64,000 nucleotides of DNA from Sporolactobacillus laevolacticus DSM 442 (lineage in GTDB: Bacteria; Bacillota; Bacilli; Bacillales; Sporolactobacillaceae), in contig NZ_AWTC01000011.1 in NCBI RefSeq assembly GCF_000497245.1, positions 33,173-97,172 of the forward strand, in the 5' to 3' direction. Every line of letters begins with the position of its first letter. The stretch's first letter is position 1. The notes below the pieces were generated by a model. The model was given only the letters and a program-made list of their open reading frames with translations. It ran no database searches and had not been told where the DNA came from. Both the position numbers and the translations under genes were made by a program. Shown here piece after piece: positions 41,704 through 50,782 of this stretch.

Positions 41704-42564
41704 TCATTCCAAAACAATAGGCAACCCGATTGGCAGGATATGTGCGTCTTCACCATGACCGAGCTGTTCCGTTTTAGCAATCGGTACGTTGTATTTTTCG
41801 GTGGTCTCAAAAACGAGTGCTTCAATGGAGGGTGTCAGTTCCTTTTTCTGCATTTCCGAGAATGTTCCAAGCAGGACACCCGCACATTTACTGAACACGG
41901 ATAATTGATCCAGCTGGGCGAGAAGTGATGCCATACGCGCTGGCCCGCCGCCAAGCGCTTCAAGGAAAATGATCTTGTCGGTAGGATCAGGAAAATAGCG
42001 AGTACCTGCCAGCTTCAGAAAGCAGCGGATGTTGCCGCCAATGACGACGCCGTTCATTTGCTGCCCACGCAGCCATCGATACTCAAATGTGAGATCATGT
42101 TCGTCTTCCATAAAATAGCGCTGAAACAATTCTGTTTGAGAATCAGCAAAGTGACCGGCAAGATTTTTGATTCTGTAATGGTGAGACGGGACGCTCGCGC
42201 ACGTGTTGATTGCATTGTTAATAACGGATAAGTCACTGATGCCAATGTACGGAGTGGCTGCGCACTGGATCGCGTTAAAATCAAGAAAGGGCAGGATCTG
42301 ATTGGCACTGTCTCCGCCTGAAACGTCAAAGATTGCCTTTACTTCTGATTGATGGAACAGGCGCATCAATTCGGAAGCACGCATTTGAGGTGAACCGCTG
42401 AATGGAGAAGCGTCATCACGAAAAAGTGCAGCTGATTTGACTACCGTAATCCCTAAATTTTCTAGTACCTGCTCTATCTTATGGATAACCCTCACATCAT
42501 CATGCCTCAGTCCGTCCGAGCAGGAGATAAGGCCAATTGAATCGCCGTTCTGCAGTAATGCCAT
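41704..42564 (-). CDS. LD-carboxypeptidase (peptidase S66)
   Basis: 286 residues of the LdcA/MccF family: NGDSIGLISCSDGLRHDD at the start, GGDSANQILPFLDFNAI, the nucleophile loop YIGISDLSVINNA, Glu in IFLEALGGGPARMASLL and the catalytic His region LGHGEDAHILPIGLP. Family members trim the terminal D-Ala from peptidoglycan tetrapeptides or cleave microcin-C-like compounds. The N-terminal loop SCSDG departs from the common APSS. Likely cotranscribed with the upstream methyltransferase (24 bp gap). Confidence 0.85.
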   Translation of the reverse strand: MALLQNGDSIGLISCSDGLRHDDVRVIHKIEQVLENLGITVVKSAALFRDDASPFSGSPQMRASELMRLFHQSEVKAIFDVSGGDSANQILPFLDFNAIQCAATPYIGISDLSVINNAINTCASVPSHHYRIKNLAGHFADSQTELFQRYFMEDEHDLTFEYRWLRGQQMNGVVIGGNIRCFLKLAGTRYFPDPTDKIIFLEALGGGPARMASLLAQLDQLSVFSKCAGVLLGTFSEMQKKELTPSIEALVFETTEKYNVPIAKTEQLGHGEDAHILPIGLPIVLE

Positions 42565-42588
42565 AATGCTCTACCTCCATCAAAGATC

Positions 42589-43968
42589 TCAATTCAAGCC
42601 TCTCCGCCGTAATCCTTTTGGATAAAAATTCTTCAGAATGCCGCCGGCTGCCTTACCCCAACCTAGAGGAAACCCTTCAATAGTAACTGCGGTCCATCCT
42701 TTTAAGCCGCTTTCAAGTGGCAGAGTTTCACCGTGCAGATAGCGTTCCCACTGATTATCGTCGATGTGCAGCGGAAGTGTGTTTTGAAAAGCTTCCGCAG
42801 GCAGCGCGAGTGCCAGGGCATGATTGGGTTCAAAACGGTTTTTCTTTTGTTCGCCAAGATGGATACCTGCGCGAACCACTTTAAGCTTGCTGAAATCCGG
42901 GCAACCATCGGGAAGCAAGAAAAGCTGACTTCCTGCATAAAAGAAAATTCCATTTAGTTTTTCACGCAATGTTTGCTTTTCAAACTGTCGAAAGTCTTTC
43001 AACATAGTTTCTTTAGCGGAATTGGCAAACTTTTCCTTGTGAGACGGCGCCTCACCGTGTTTGCAAAGCTTGGCAACAAAGTGACCTTCACCATGCAGTC
43101 GGTGAGGCCAAAGGCGAGCTGTTTTGGAAAGTTCTGGATCATTTGATTCCGTCCATTCTGGGCGACCCTTTTCGATGCCGAACTTTTTCTCAATCGGTAA
43201 AAGTTCGAGATCCGGATGTTTTTCTAGAAATGATTCAATCATCCGTTCATCCTCTTCCGGGGAGAACGTGCATGTGGAATAAACGAGAATACCTTCCGAC
43301 TTCAGCATAAGATAAGCCTGTTCAAGAATTTGTGCTTGAAGTCTGGCGCACTCTCTGACATGTTCAGGACTCCAGTATTCAATAGCTTCAGGGTCTTTTC
43401 GAAACATGCCTTCACCGGAACACGGTGCATCAACGAGAATCTTGTCAAAATAGCCCGGGAAATAATTTGCCAAACGTTCAGGTGTTTCATTAGTAACAAG
43501 AGCGTTTGAAATGCCCATTCGCTCAATATTTTCGGATAATGCCTTAGCTCTCTTTGGGAAGATTTCATTAGAAACGAGTAAACCGCTTCCGTTCAATGAA
43601 GCGGCGATTTGTGTCGATTTTCCCCCTGGGGCGGCACACAAATCAAGTACACGGTCACCGCGCTGGGCATCAACTGTTTCAGCAACGAACATCGCGCTCG
43701 GTTCCTGGATATAGTAAAGTCCAGCTTGATGGAACGGATGTTTTCCAGGCATGTCTGCGTTATCGTAATAAAACCCGGTAGAGCAAAAAGGGACAGGCTC
43801 AAGATGAAATTCAGGACGCGTGGTCAGCAGATCTGAATCAGCTTTTAGGTTGTTCACACGCAATCCGAGTGCTTTATGGTGGTTATAGGTCTCAAAAAAA
43901 GCACCGGCTTCATCTTGACCCATAAGTTCGGTCAATTTATTTTTAAAAGCTTCTGGCAAGGATAGCAA
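42589..43968 (-). CDS. rsmF: rRNA/tRNA cytosine-C5 methyltransferase (RsmF-like)
   Basis: 459 residues: NOL1/NOP2/Sun methyltransferase domain with SAM loop VLDLCAAPGGKSTQIAASL, catalytic pair ILVDAPCSGEGMFRKDPEA (motif IV) and LVYSTCTFSPEEDE (motif VI), then an RsmF-type C-terminal domain ending GWGKAAGGILKNFYPKGLRR. It methylates a cytosine in RNA with SAM; the exact site is not shown by the sequence. In a minus-strand group adeC-rsmF-ldcA with 24-30-bp gaps. Confidence 0.92.
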   Translation of the reverse strand: MLSLPEAFKNKLTELMGQDEAGAFFETYNHHKALGLRVNNLKADSDLLTTRPEFHLEPVPFCSTGFYYDNADMPGKHPFHQAGLYYIQEPSAMFVAETVDAQRGDRVLDLCAAPGGKSTQIAASLNGSGLLVSNEIFPKRAKALSENIERMGISNALVTNETPERLANYFPGYFDKILVDAPCSGEGMFRKDPEAIEYWSPEHVRECARLQAQILEQAYLMLKSEGILVYSTCTFSPEEDERMIESFLEKHPDLELLPIEKKFGIEKGRPEWTESNDPELSKTARLWPHRLHGEGHFVAKLCKHGEAPSHKEKFANSAKETMLKDFRQFEKQTLREKLNGIFFYAGSQLFLLPDGCPDFSKLKVVRAGIHLGEQKKNRFEPNHALALALPAEAFQNTLPLHIDDNQWERYLHGETLPLESGLKGWTAVTIEGFPLGWGKAAGGILKNFYPKGLRRRGLN

Positions 43969-43998
43969 AGAAGATCCTCCTTAATTAAGTTACATCAG

Positions 43999-45735
43999 TT
44001 AATCGACAGAAACAGAAATATGCCTGAAGGCACGCACGTCAAACAGTCCGGTATCCGTAAGTTTTAGATCCGGAATGACCGGCAGGCTTAAGAATGACAG
44101 AGTCAGAAACGGATTAAAAGAATCAGAGACACCAAGCGATGATGCAGCTTCTCTCAATTCCTTCAGTTTTTCAGCAACCTCTTCAGCCGGTGCGTCTGTC
44201 ATTAATCCGGCGATTGGCAAGGCAAGTTCGGCGATTACTTGCCCATTATTAACGACGACCATTCCGCCATCAATGTCTTTCAGACGTTCAGCAGCGGCAA
44301 TCATGTCCGCATCACTACATCCTGTGACGACAAGATTATGGGAATCATGAGCGATTGTCGTTGCCATTGCACCTGACTTCATGCCGAATCCTTTGACGAT
44401 TGCAAGCCCTACCGTCCCAAGCCCTTTATGTCGTTCAATCACGGCTAATTTCAGATTATCGCGATCCTCCGAAAAAATAAACTGCCCCTCATTTACCGGA
44501 ACCTCTTCGATAATATCTCGTGTCACTAAGCTGTTAGGAATAATATCGATCACATGTGCCTTTTTACTTGCACCGATTTTAATTCTGAACTGTTCAGGAG
44601 AAAGTTGAGGCCAAGTTAACGGATGTACTTCAGCCTTGATTTCAGAATTCGTATGCACCTGGATTGCCTTGCCGTTTTCAGCAATAAGTTTTCCATGAGC
44701 ATAGACTTGCCCAATTGAGAAATGATCCAGGTCATCAAGAAGCAAGAAGTTGGCCTCATAGCCAGGCGCGATTGCGCCTTTTTCGCGCATACCATAACAT
44801 TCGGCGGCATTCAGTGAAGCAATTTTGATACACGTAATCGGATCGAGCCCACTTTGAATTGCCATCCGGACATTGTGATCAACGCTGCCTTCCTGGATCA
44901 AATCATCTGGATATTTATCATCTGTACAAAAGAGAAAGCGGCGGCTATTTGTTTCATTCACCAAATCAATCAGCTGAGGAAGGTCTTTTGCAACCGTACC
45001 TTGGCGGATCATGACGTAGAGTCCGCGTGATAAACGGTCTTTTGCTTCCTCGATGTTCACACATTCGTGGTCGGTACGGATACCTGCTGCCTTGTAGACA
45101 TTCACACTATCTGCATCCAGCCCAGCTGCATGACCATCGATTCTCCAACTATGTTTTTGTGTCACTACTAATTTATCGACCATCAAGGGATCTGCATTCA
45201 AAACGGCTGGGAAATCCATCACCTCGGCAAGACCAAGAACATTGTTATACGCAAAAAGCGGTTCTAGATCGTCAGCGTTGAGTGTTGCACCGTTATGCTC
45301 AAATGATGTTGCTGGTACGGATGAAGGAAGCATGACAAAGAGATCGATGCTGCTTTCTTTTGCGCGTTCCAACATAAATCGAATCCCCGTTGTGCCTAGT
45401 ACATTTGCAATTTCATGAGGATCGGTGACCGCACATGTGACGCCGTGTGCGGCGAGCACATCTGAAAAAGCCCCTGGCGTCAGCAATGAAGATTCAATGT
45501 GTACATGTGCGTCGATTAATGCGGGACTGATAAATTTTCCTCGTGCGTCTATGACCTTTTTTCCATCATAGTTCCCGAGCCCGACAATCATGCCGCCAGT
45601 GATTGCAACATCTGTTTCCAGAAGTTCACCGCTGAATACATCAATAATTTTCCCATTCTTTATAACTAAATCCGCCGGCTCTTTTTTCGAAGCCGTACGG
45701 ATACGTTGAATCAATGTCTGTTTGTCACTAACCAC
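43999..45735 (-). CDS. adeC: Adenine deaminase
   Basis: Hydrolyses adenine to hypoxanthine and ammonia in purine salvage. Amidohydrolase marks: SPALIDAHVHIESSLLTPG (metal His-x-His), VTDPHEIANVLG, WRIDGHAAGLDADSVNVYKA, RTDHECVNIEEAKDRL, and FCTDDKYPDDLIQEGSVDHN (metal Asp). 578 residues equals the usual length if the GTG with GAGAGGGGAA upstream is used; a longer frame adds 44 residues without family similarity. No purine riboswitch is seen in front. Confidence 0.94.
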   Translation of the reverse strand: MVSDKQTLIQRIRTASKKEPADLVIKNGKIIDVFSGELLETDVAITGGMIVGLGNYDGKKVIDARGKFISPALIDAHVHIESSLLTPGAFSDVLAAHGVTCAVTDPHEIANVLGTTGIRFMLERAKESSIDLFVMLPSSVPATSFEHNGATLNADDLEPLFAYNNVLGLAEVMDFPAVLNADPLMVDKLVVTQKHSWRIDGHAAGLDADSVNVYKAAGIRTDHECVNIEEAKDRLSRGLYVMIRQGTVAKDLPQLIDLVNETNSRRFLFCTDDKYPDDLIQEGSVDHNVRMAIQSGLDPITCIKIASLNAAECYGMREKGAIAPGYEANFLLLDDLDHFSIGQVYAHGKLIAENGKAIQVHTNSEIKAEVHPLTWPQLSPEQFRIKIGASKKAHVIDIIPNSLVTRDIIEEVPVNEGQFIFSEDRDNLKLAVIERHKGLGTVGLAIVKGFGMKSGAMATTIAHDSHNLVVTGCSDADMIAAAERLKDIDGGMVVVNNGQVIAELALPIAGLMTDAPAEEVAEKLKELREAASSLGVSDSFNPFLTLSFLSLPVIPDLKLTDTGLFDVRAFRHISVSVD

Positions 45736-45914
45736 GATGCGTTCCCCTCTCCGGACCTGAGCTGTATTGCTGCTCCTCAAATTGTAGAATTGCAGTATCC
45801 GATCAATATATAGATCATTATAACTGAAAAGGTCAGAGTGGGGGAAACTGTTTACATGTTCAATCATTAGTTTAACTGCTTAACACTATCACATGACCAC
45901 GTCTTGAAATCTGC

Positions 45915-46592
45915 TTAGATAAGATTTCCGACTGTGTAGGTGATCACCATTGTCAGAGCCCCAACCAGGACATTCCTGATGATTGCCGGACGTTTCGGAG
46001 CTCCGCCTAAATGAGCGCTGATGTATCCAGTCAGGCCTAGTGCGATAAGAACGGTGAAAAATGTGAAAAAGACACGTACGTGTTCAGGCATAAGAAGGAT
46101 GGACAGCAAAGGGAGAATCGCCCCGATTGAGAATGAGATCATCGATGAAAAGGCTGCGTGCCACGGATTGACATATTCGTCGGGGTTCACGCCTAGTTCA
46201 GCCGCGGCATGGGCTCCTATTGCATCCTTGTTCATTAATTCGACAGCGACTTTTCTCGATAACTCTTCGGACAGACCGTTCTTCATATAGATCTGAGCCA
46301 GTTCAGTGACTTCGCCATCGTAATCTTCTCTGAGTCTGACTTTTTCTGCCTCAACAACTGCCTTTTCAGTATCTTTTTGTGTACTGACAGAAACGTATTC
46401 TCCTCCACCCATAGAAAGAGCTCCGGCTACAAGACCCGCCAATCCGGAAATTAACAAGGTCATTGTATTTGTTGTGGCTCCTGCAACGCCGATAACGATC
46501 CCAGCTGTCGACACAATGCCGTCATTCGCACCAAGAACACCTGCACGAAGTACATTCAGTTTTTGATTCATTCCACTTTCCGCATGTTCCAT
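45915..46592 (-). CDS. VIT1/CCC1-family iron/manganese transporter
   Basis: About 225 residues with five membrane segments and the family sequences VLRAGVLGANDGIVSTAGIV, GALSMGGGEYVSVSTQKD, and a central cytoplasmic Glu-rich metal-binding helix region (EKAVVEAEKVRLREDYDGEV). It probably removes excess Fe2+ or Mn2+ from the cytoplasm. GTGAGG precedes the ATG. A Fur-type box lies about 50 bp upstream, followed by a hairpin; the same pair is found before the P1B-4 ATPase gene, so both are likely metal-regulated together. Confidence 0.9.
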   Translation of the reverse strand: MEHAESGMNQKLNVLRAGVLGANDGIVSTAGIVIGVAGATTNTMTLLISGLAGLVAGALSMGGGEYVSVSTQKDTEKAVVEAEKVRLREDYDGEVTELAQIYMKNGLSEELSRKVAVELMNKDAIGAHAAAELGVNPDEYVNPWHAAFSSMISFSIGAILPLLSILLMPEHVRVFFTFFTVLIALGLTGYISAHLGGAPKRPAIIRNVLVGALTMVITYTVGNLI

Positions 46593-46641
46593 AATCGTTA
46601 ACCTCACTTTATAAATTAGAATGAAAAAAATAACAACTAAA

Positions 46642-46710
46642 TGAGAATGGTAATCATCTTCATAACCCTTAAAACGAAGCATGCTGCCATCCGATGTGGA
46701 TGACAGCATG
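46642..46710 (-). promoter_or_regulatory. Fur-type box plus conserved hairpin, VIT copy
   Basis: TGAGAATGGTAATCA matches the 7-1-7 Fur consensus TGATAATNATTATCA at 11 of 14 positions. After 23 bp comes a 13-nt hairpin, CATGCTGCCATCC/GGATGACAGCATG, whose single C-A mismatch becomes a G-U pair in minus-strand RNA. Same layout as the element before the P-type ATPase gene. Confidence 0.7.
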
Positions 46711-46808
46711 AGTGAAAAAATTAAAATTATTATTATTTGTCGCTAACTTTATTCTACATGTGAACGATCAATTTGTCTATTTTAAGTGATTATAAAAGGG
46801 GTAGATCT

Positions 46809-48596
46809 TTATTCCGTCAGTTCCAGAAATTCATCAACATCGCGCATGATATAATCTAGTGCGGATTGCCAGAAGGCTGGTTTTGTCAAATCAACGTTCA
46901 GATGCTTTTCTGCAAGTTCTTCAGTTGTCATCCGACCGGTATCGCGCAATAACGCATCATATCGATCAGCGAATTTTGGACCTTCCTGAAGTGCCTGCAC
47001 ATAAATCCCTGTACTGAATAGAAAGCCAAAAGTATAAGGGAAGTTGTAAAATGGCCAGTCGGTGATGAAAAAATGAAGCTTTGATGCCCAAAAAGTCGGG
47101 TGATAGACATCCAGCGAATCAAGATAAGCTTCGCGCTGAGCGTCAATCATGAGCTGATTCAGACGCTTAACACTAACTACGCCTTGCTTTCTTTCTGCAT
47201 AGAATCGTGTTTCAAATAGAAAACGGGCATGGATATTCATAAGTAGGGCAACGCATCGTTCTAACTTATCAGCAAGAAAATTGATCCGTTCTTCTTTTGT
47301 TTTAGCTACCGCTTGAGCTGCGTCACTCACGATCATCTCAGAAAAAGTAGATGCCGTTTCCGCAACGTTCATGGCGTAGTTCTGTGAGAGGTAGGGCAGT
47401 TTATTCATAAGCGATTGATGATAGGCATGGCCTAACTCGTGAGCAAGCGTTGAACGGTTTGATGCTGTACCGCTAAAGGTCATGAAGATCCGCGATTGTT
47501 CGGCAATCGGGAAATTGGTGCAGAAACCACCGGGACGTTTGTCTGCTCTGTTTTCCGCTTCAATCCAGCGATTTTCCAATGCTTCCTTGGCAAATGAGGC
47601 CATTTTGGGGTTGAACGACTGAAAATGTTCGATAATGAAATCTGCTGCATCTTCATATGTCAATTTGCTGCTGTTCTTGCTGAGCGGGGCATCGACATCA
47701 TACCATGAGAGTTTCTTTAGTCCGAGTAATTGGGCTTTTCGTTCCATAAACGTAGCGAGTTTAGGTTTATATTTGTTAATCTCAGTCCACATTGTTGTCA
47801 GCGTCTGTTCTGACATGCGATTGTAATCCAGCGGTTCATCAAGAATATTTTCCCAACCGCGTGCTTTATACGCAGCGATTCGGTAGCCGGCGATGTGATT
47901 CAGAGCGGCAGCAAACAAATCCGCATATTCGGACCAGGCAGATTCTAGAGCCTCAAAGGCTTTGCCGCGTACATTTCGATCAGCATCATCAAGCAGGTTG
48001 TTTGCTTGGCTGACAGATAACGTTTCATTTTTTCCATCTTTCTCAAGATCGATGTGCATTTTTCCAATAAGACTATAATAAAGATCTTCCCAAGCATGAT
48101 AACCATCGACTGCCAGTCCGCTGATCAGCTGTTCTTGATCTGAGGAGAGCTTCTTCTTGGAAATCTCCCGCTTTTCCCGAAGCGCAAATTGAACTTCTTT
48201 TAGATCGCTGTTTTTAAGCAATTCGGACCAGCTTAAGTCGGAGATTTGGCGTAGTATGTTCTCAAACAAGCTGTCGCATGCATTCAGTTCTGCGCCGAGG
48301 CTTTGTATCCGATTGTTAGCCAGCGAAGCATTCACGTCTTTTATATTTTGCGCAGTCAAGCATTCCACATAGGCGTGCGCTTCATGAAATTGTTTGGTTA
48401 ACGTTTCATAGGTACGGACGAGTCTGCTGAAGGCTTGTGCTTCATTTACAGTAAAAGGAATAGTCTTCAACTCCAGTTCACTCCTGAATCGGCTTATGGA
48501 TTCAGTAAGCGAATTAAGAAAATCCTGGAATTCATCAGACTTGGATCCACTTTGAAATATTGACTCGAGATCCCATTGTTGATTCAATTTTTCCAT
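46809..48596 (-). CDS. pepF: M3-family oligoendopeptidase F
   Basis: About 595 residues: zinc-peptidase motif ALSTLAHELGHAYHQSLMN (HELGH) with the third ligand in NVAETASTFSEMIV, and the family-typical C-terminus FPYTFGFLFSTGIYVQAL. N-terminal helical region starts EKLNQQWDLESIFQSGS. Cytoplasmic peptidase cutting oligopeptides. AAGGGGAAAC precedes the ATG; an earlier frame start has no such site. Divergent from the tyrosine phosphatase gene. Confidence 0.93.
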   Translation of the reverse strand: MEKLNQQWDLESIFQSGSKSDEFQDFLNSLTESISRFRSELELKTIPFTVNEAQAFSRLVRTYETLTKQFHEAHAYVECLTAQNIKDVNASLANNRIQSLGAELNACDSLFENILRQISDLSWSELLKNSDLKEVQFALREKREISKKKLSSDQEQLISGLAVDGYHAWEDLYYSLIGKMHIDLEKDGKNETLSVSQANNLLDDADRNVRGKAFEALESAWSEYADLFAAALNHIAGYRIAAYKARGWENILDEPLDYNRMSEQTLTTMWTEINKYKPKLATFMERKAQLLGLKKLSWYDVDAPLSKNSSKLTYEDAADFIIEHFQSFNPKMASFAKEALENRWIEAENRADKRPGGFCTNFPIAEQSRIFMTFSGTASNRSTLAHELGHAYHQSLMNKLPYLSQNYAMNVAETASTFSEMIVSDAAQAVAKTKEERINFLADKLERCVALLMNIHARFLFETRFYAERKQGVVSVKRLNQLMIDAQREAYLDSLDVYHPTFWASKLHFFITDWPFYNFPYTFGFLFSTGIYVQALQEGPKFADRYDALLRDTGRMTTEELAEKHLNVDLTKPAFWQSALDYIMRDVDEFLELTE

Positions 48597-48717
48597 GTTT
48601 CCCCTTCTTTCTTTTCTGCAATCATTGTAGCATATTGGCCAGGGCATTTAGGCTTTGTTGTTTCTTGAATTTGCTGATATCATGATACATAGGAATGAAA
48701 TTGAGGAGTGCAACGAA

Positions 48718-49182
48718 ATGCGTGTACTTTTTGTATGTCTTGGCAATATCTGCCGTTCACCTATGGCAGAAGCCGTATTGCGAATGAAAATTAATAAAGC
48801 CCATGTTGCAGATAAAATTGTTGTGGATTCAGCAGGAACCGGTGATTGGCATATTGGTGATCCACCGCATCAGGGAACACAACAGCAGTTGGCGGCATCT
48901 GGTATCTCCTTTGAGCAAATTAAAGCACGGCAAATCAAACAAAAGGACTTTAAGGAATTTGATCGAATTATTGCTATGGATCGGCAGAATGAAAAAGATT
49001 TGCTGAAAATGGCAGGAAAATCATATCAAAATAAAGTAAGCCGCTTTATGAGCTTACTTCATGACCAGCCTCAGAAGGATGTTCCCGATCCTTATTATAC
49101 CGGTCGATTTGACGAAGTGTATGACCTTATTAATCGTGGCACGGATCAATTACTTCAGGATCTTTTGAAGCAGATTAAGTGA
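48718..49182 (+). CDS. yfkJ: Low-molecular-weight protein tyrosine phosphatase
   Basis: About 154 residues: active loop VLFVCLGNICRSPMAEAVL (CX5R-S) and the general-acid Asp in VPDPYYTGRFDEVYDLI. Removes phosphate from Tyr (or Arg) residues of proteins. TTGAGGAGTGCAACGA fixes the ATG. It is followed by homologues of YfkI and YfkH, the same order as in B. subtilis, where YfkJ is stress-related. Confidence 0.93.
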   Translation: MRVLFVCLGNICRSPMAEAVLRMKINKAHVADKIVVDSAGTGDWHIGDPPHQGTQQQLAASGISFEQIKARQIKQKDFKEFDRIIAMDRQNEKDLLKMAGKSYQNKVSRFMSLLHDQPQKDVPDPYYTGRFDEVYDLINRGTDQLLQDLLKQIK

Positions 49183-49300
49183 TGCCACCACTATTTAGCA
49201 ATTGTCTCCTTTGTGTATCTTCTCATATTAATGAGAGGCTGTGCGCAGACTAGAAGCGTGATCCTTTTAAGGATTACAGCATTGGAGGGGGCAGAATCTG

Positions 49301-49864
49301 ATGAGTGTTTATGGCAAAAGCCAGATGCGCAAATTTATGCTGATCGGCAGCATGGTTGGCTGCGGTTTGTCACTGATGAGCCGCGAGACACGATCGGTCT
49401 GGGGCCACAATCTGTCGATAGCGGCGCGTAACAGCGGTCGGTTAATACGGACGATTTATCAGCATCCGGATCAAGTCGGCAATTATATGCAAGTCACCGG
49501 CACACGTTTGAAAGGTTTGGTACGTGAAGTGTCCGATGATTTTCAGCAAATGATCGACCATGTTGAGAAGGCGAGAACGAGTACGGGCAATACGTATCAG
49601 TATGTAATGGAAGTCGGCACTGAACTGGCAGAAATGGCCGGAAAAGTTAGGCAGTCCGGGAGAAATATCGCCAACTTTCAACAACCAGTACTGATTGATA
49701 CGGAAAAAGAAGCGCTGCAAAGGTTGGAAAATGAAACGTCAGTACCTAATCCAGGTACTATGCCGAACCCGAAGTACCAACACCAGCAGCACAAGACGGT
49801 TTCTTCTTCGAAGCCAAAAAATAAGGGCGAAATGAAGAAGAAGCCGGTCAATCGATCGAAATAA
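49301..49864 (+). CDS. YfkI/YtxH-like protein
   Basis: 187 residues. Starts with a short hydrophobic segment (KFMLIGSMVGCGLSLMS), continues as a long helical stretch (MQVTGTRLKGLVREVSDDFQ, MIDHVEKARTSTG) and ends in a basic, Pro/Lys/Gln-rich tail (NKGEMKKKPVNRSK). I place it with YfkI/YtxH-type small stress proteins mainly by position between yfkJ and yfkH. GGAGGGGG precedes the ATG. Confidence 0.65.
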   Translation: MSVYGKSQMRKFMLIGSMVGCGLSLMSRETRSVWGHNLSIAARNSGRLIRTIYQHPDQVGNYMQVTGTRLKGLVREVSDDFQQMIDHVEKARTSTGNTYQYVMEVGTELAEMAGKVRQSGRNIANFQQPVLIDTEKEALQRLENETSVPNPGTMPNPKYQHQQHKTVSSSKPKNKGEMKKKPVNRSK

Positions 49865-49873
49865 CTTCCTTTT

Positions 49874-50761
49874 ATGAGGAAACAGAGAGACCGGGGATGG
49901 GGAAAAGTGCGGAAAAAGAAGTTTAAAGACATTCAACTCTTCACCAAACTTTTGGGCAAACGTTTTATGGAAGACAATACAGCGGATTTAGCGGCAACAT
50001 TAGCGTACTATTTTTTGTTGTCGCTTTTTCCGCTGTTTATTTTTTTGTTTGCGGTCATCCCTTATATTGGTCTTAATCAGCAGCAGTTGATTTCATTAAT
50101 TGGTATCTATTTTCCGAAAGAGGTTGTTACACTAATTCATCAAAATTTAAATGGAGTGTTTACGAAGCGTAGTGGTTTGCTATCTCTTGGTATTATCGCG
50201 ACACTATGGCCGGCGTCCAGCGCGATTAACGCCTTGATGCGCACGTTAAACCATGCATACCAGGTTGAAGAAACACGTTCATTTTTGTTTACGCGATTGT
50301 TAGCCATGTTTTTTACTGTTGCCATGATTTTCGCAATTGCGATGACCCTTGCTATTAATGTAATCTCAGCCGGATTGGCAAGAAGTTTGTTTGATCGCAT
50401 CGGCTTGTCGGAAACATTCGCTGATACGTGGTCTGTCACGAGCACATTAGTTACATTCTGTGTAATCATCATCATCTTTGCCTTTCTGTATCGGCTCGGA
50501 CCCAATATGAAACTGAAAATGGACGAGGTCATGATCGGTGCCGTCATTTCCGGTGCCGGTTGGCAGATTGTGTCTTATGGGTTTTCTTTTTATGTCCGTT
50601 ACTTCGATAATTATTCATCTACTTATGGAACGCTTGGTGGAATCATTATTTTAATGCTGTGGTTTTACTTGACCGCAATTACGATCATCATCGGCGGCCA
50701 AATTAATGCGATTATTCATCAGCTTAACACAGTAAAGAAAAACGAGCCCCCTGAGGAATGA
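49874..50761 (+). CDS. yfkH: YihY/BrkB-family membrane protein
   Basis: 295 residues with six membrane segments: DNTADLAATLAYYFLLSLFP, LWPASSAINALMRTLNHAYQ, DEVMIGAVISGAGWQIVSYG and YGTLGGIIILMLWFYLTA are the YihY signature (once wrongly called RNase BN). Function unproven. Follows the yfkI-like gene by 9 bp. The ATG has no clear ribosome site; a GTG 33 bp on has GGGGATGGGG before it and may be the real start. Confidence 0.87.
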   Translation: MRKQRDRGWGKVRKKKFKDIQLFTKLLGKRFMEDNTADLAATLAYYFLLSLFPLFIFLFAVIPYIGLNQQQLISLIGIYFPKEVVTLIHQNLNGVFTKRSGLLSLGIIATLWPASSAINALMRTLNHAYQVEETRSFLFTRLLAMFFTVAMIFAIAMTLAINVISAGLARSLFDRIGLSETFADTWSVTSTLVTFCVIIIIFAFLYRLGPNMKLKMDEVMIGAVISGAGWQIVSYGFSFYVRYFDNYSSTYGTLGGIIILMLWFYLTAITIIIGGQINAIIHQLNTVKKNEPPEE

Positions 50762-50782
50762 GGATCGTTTTTTATGTTTTGA

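Noticed and set aside
45736..45867. 44-residue N-terminal extension of adenine deaminase
   Set aside because: The GTG with a strong ribosome site gives the standard length, and the extension resembles no deaminase.
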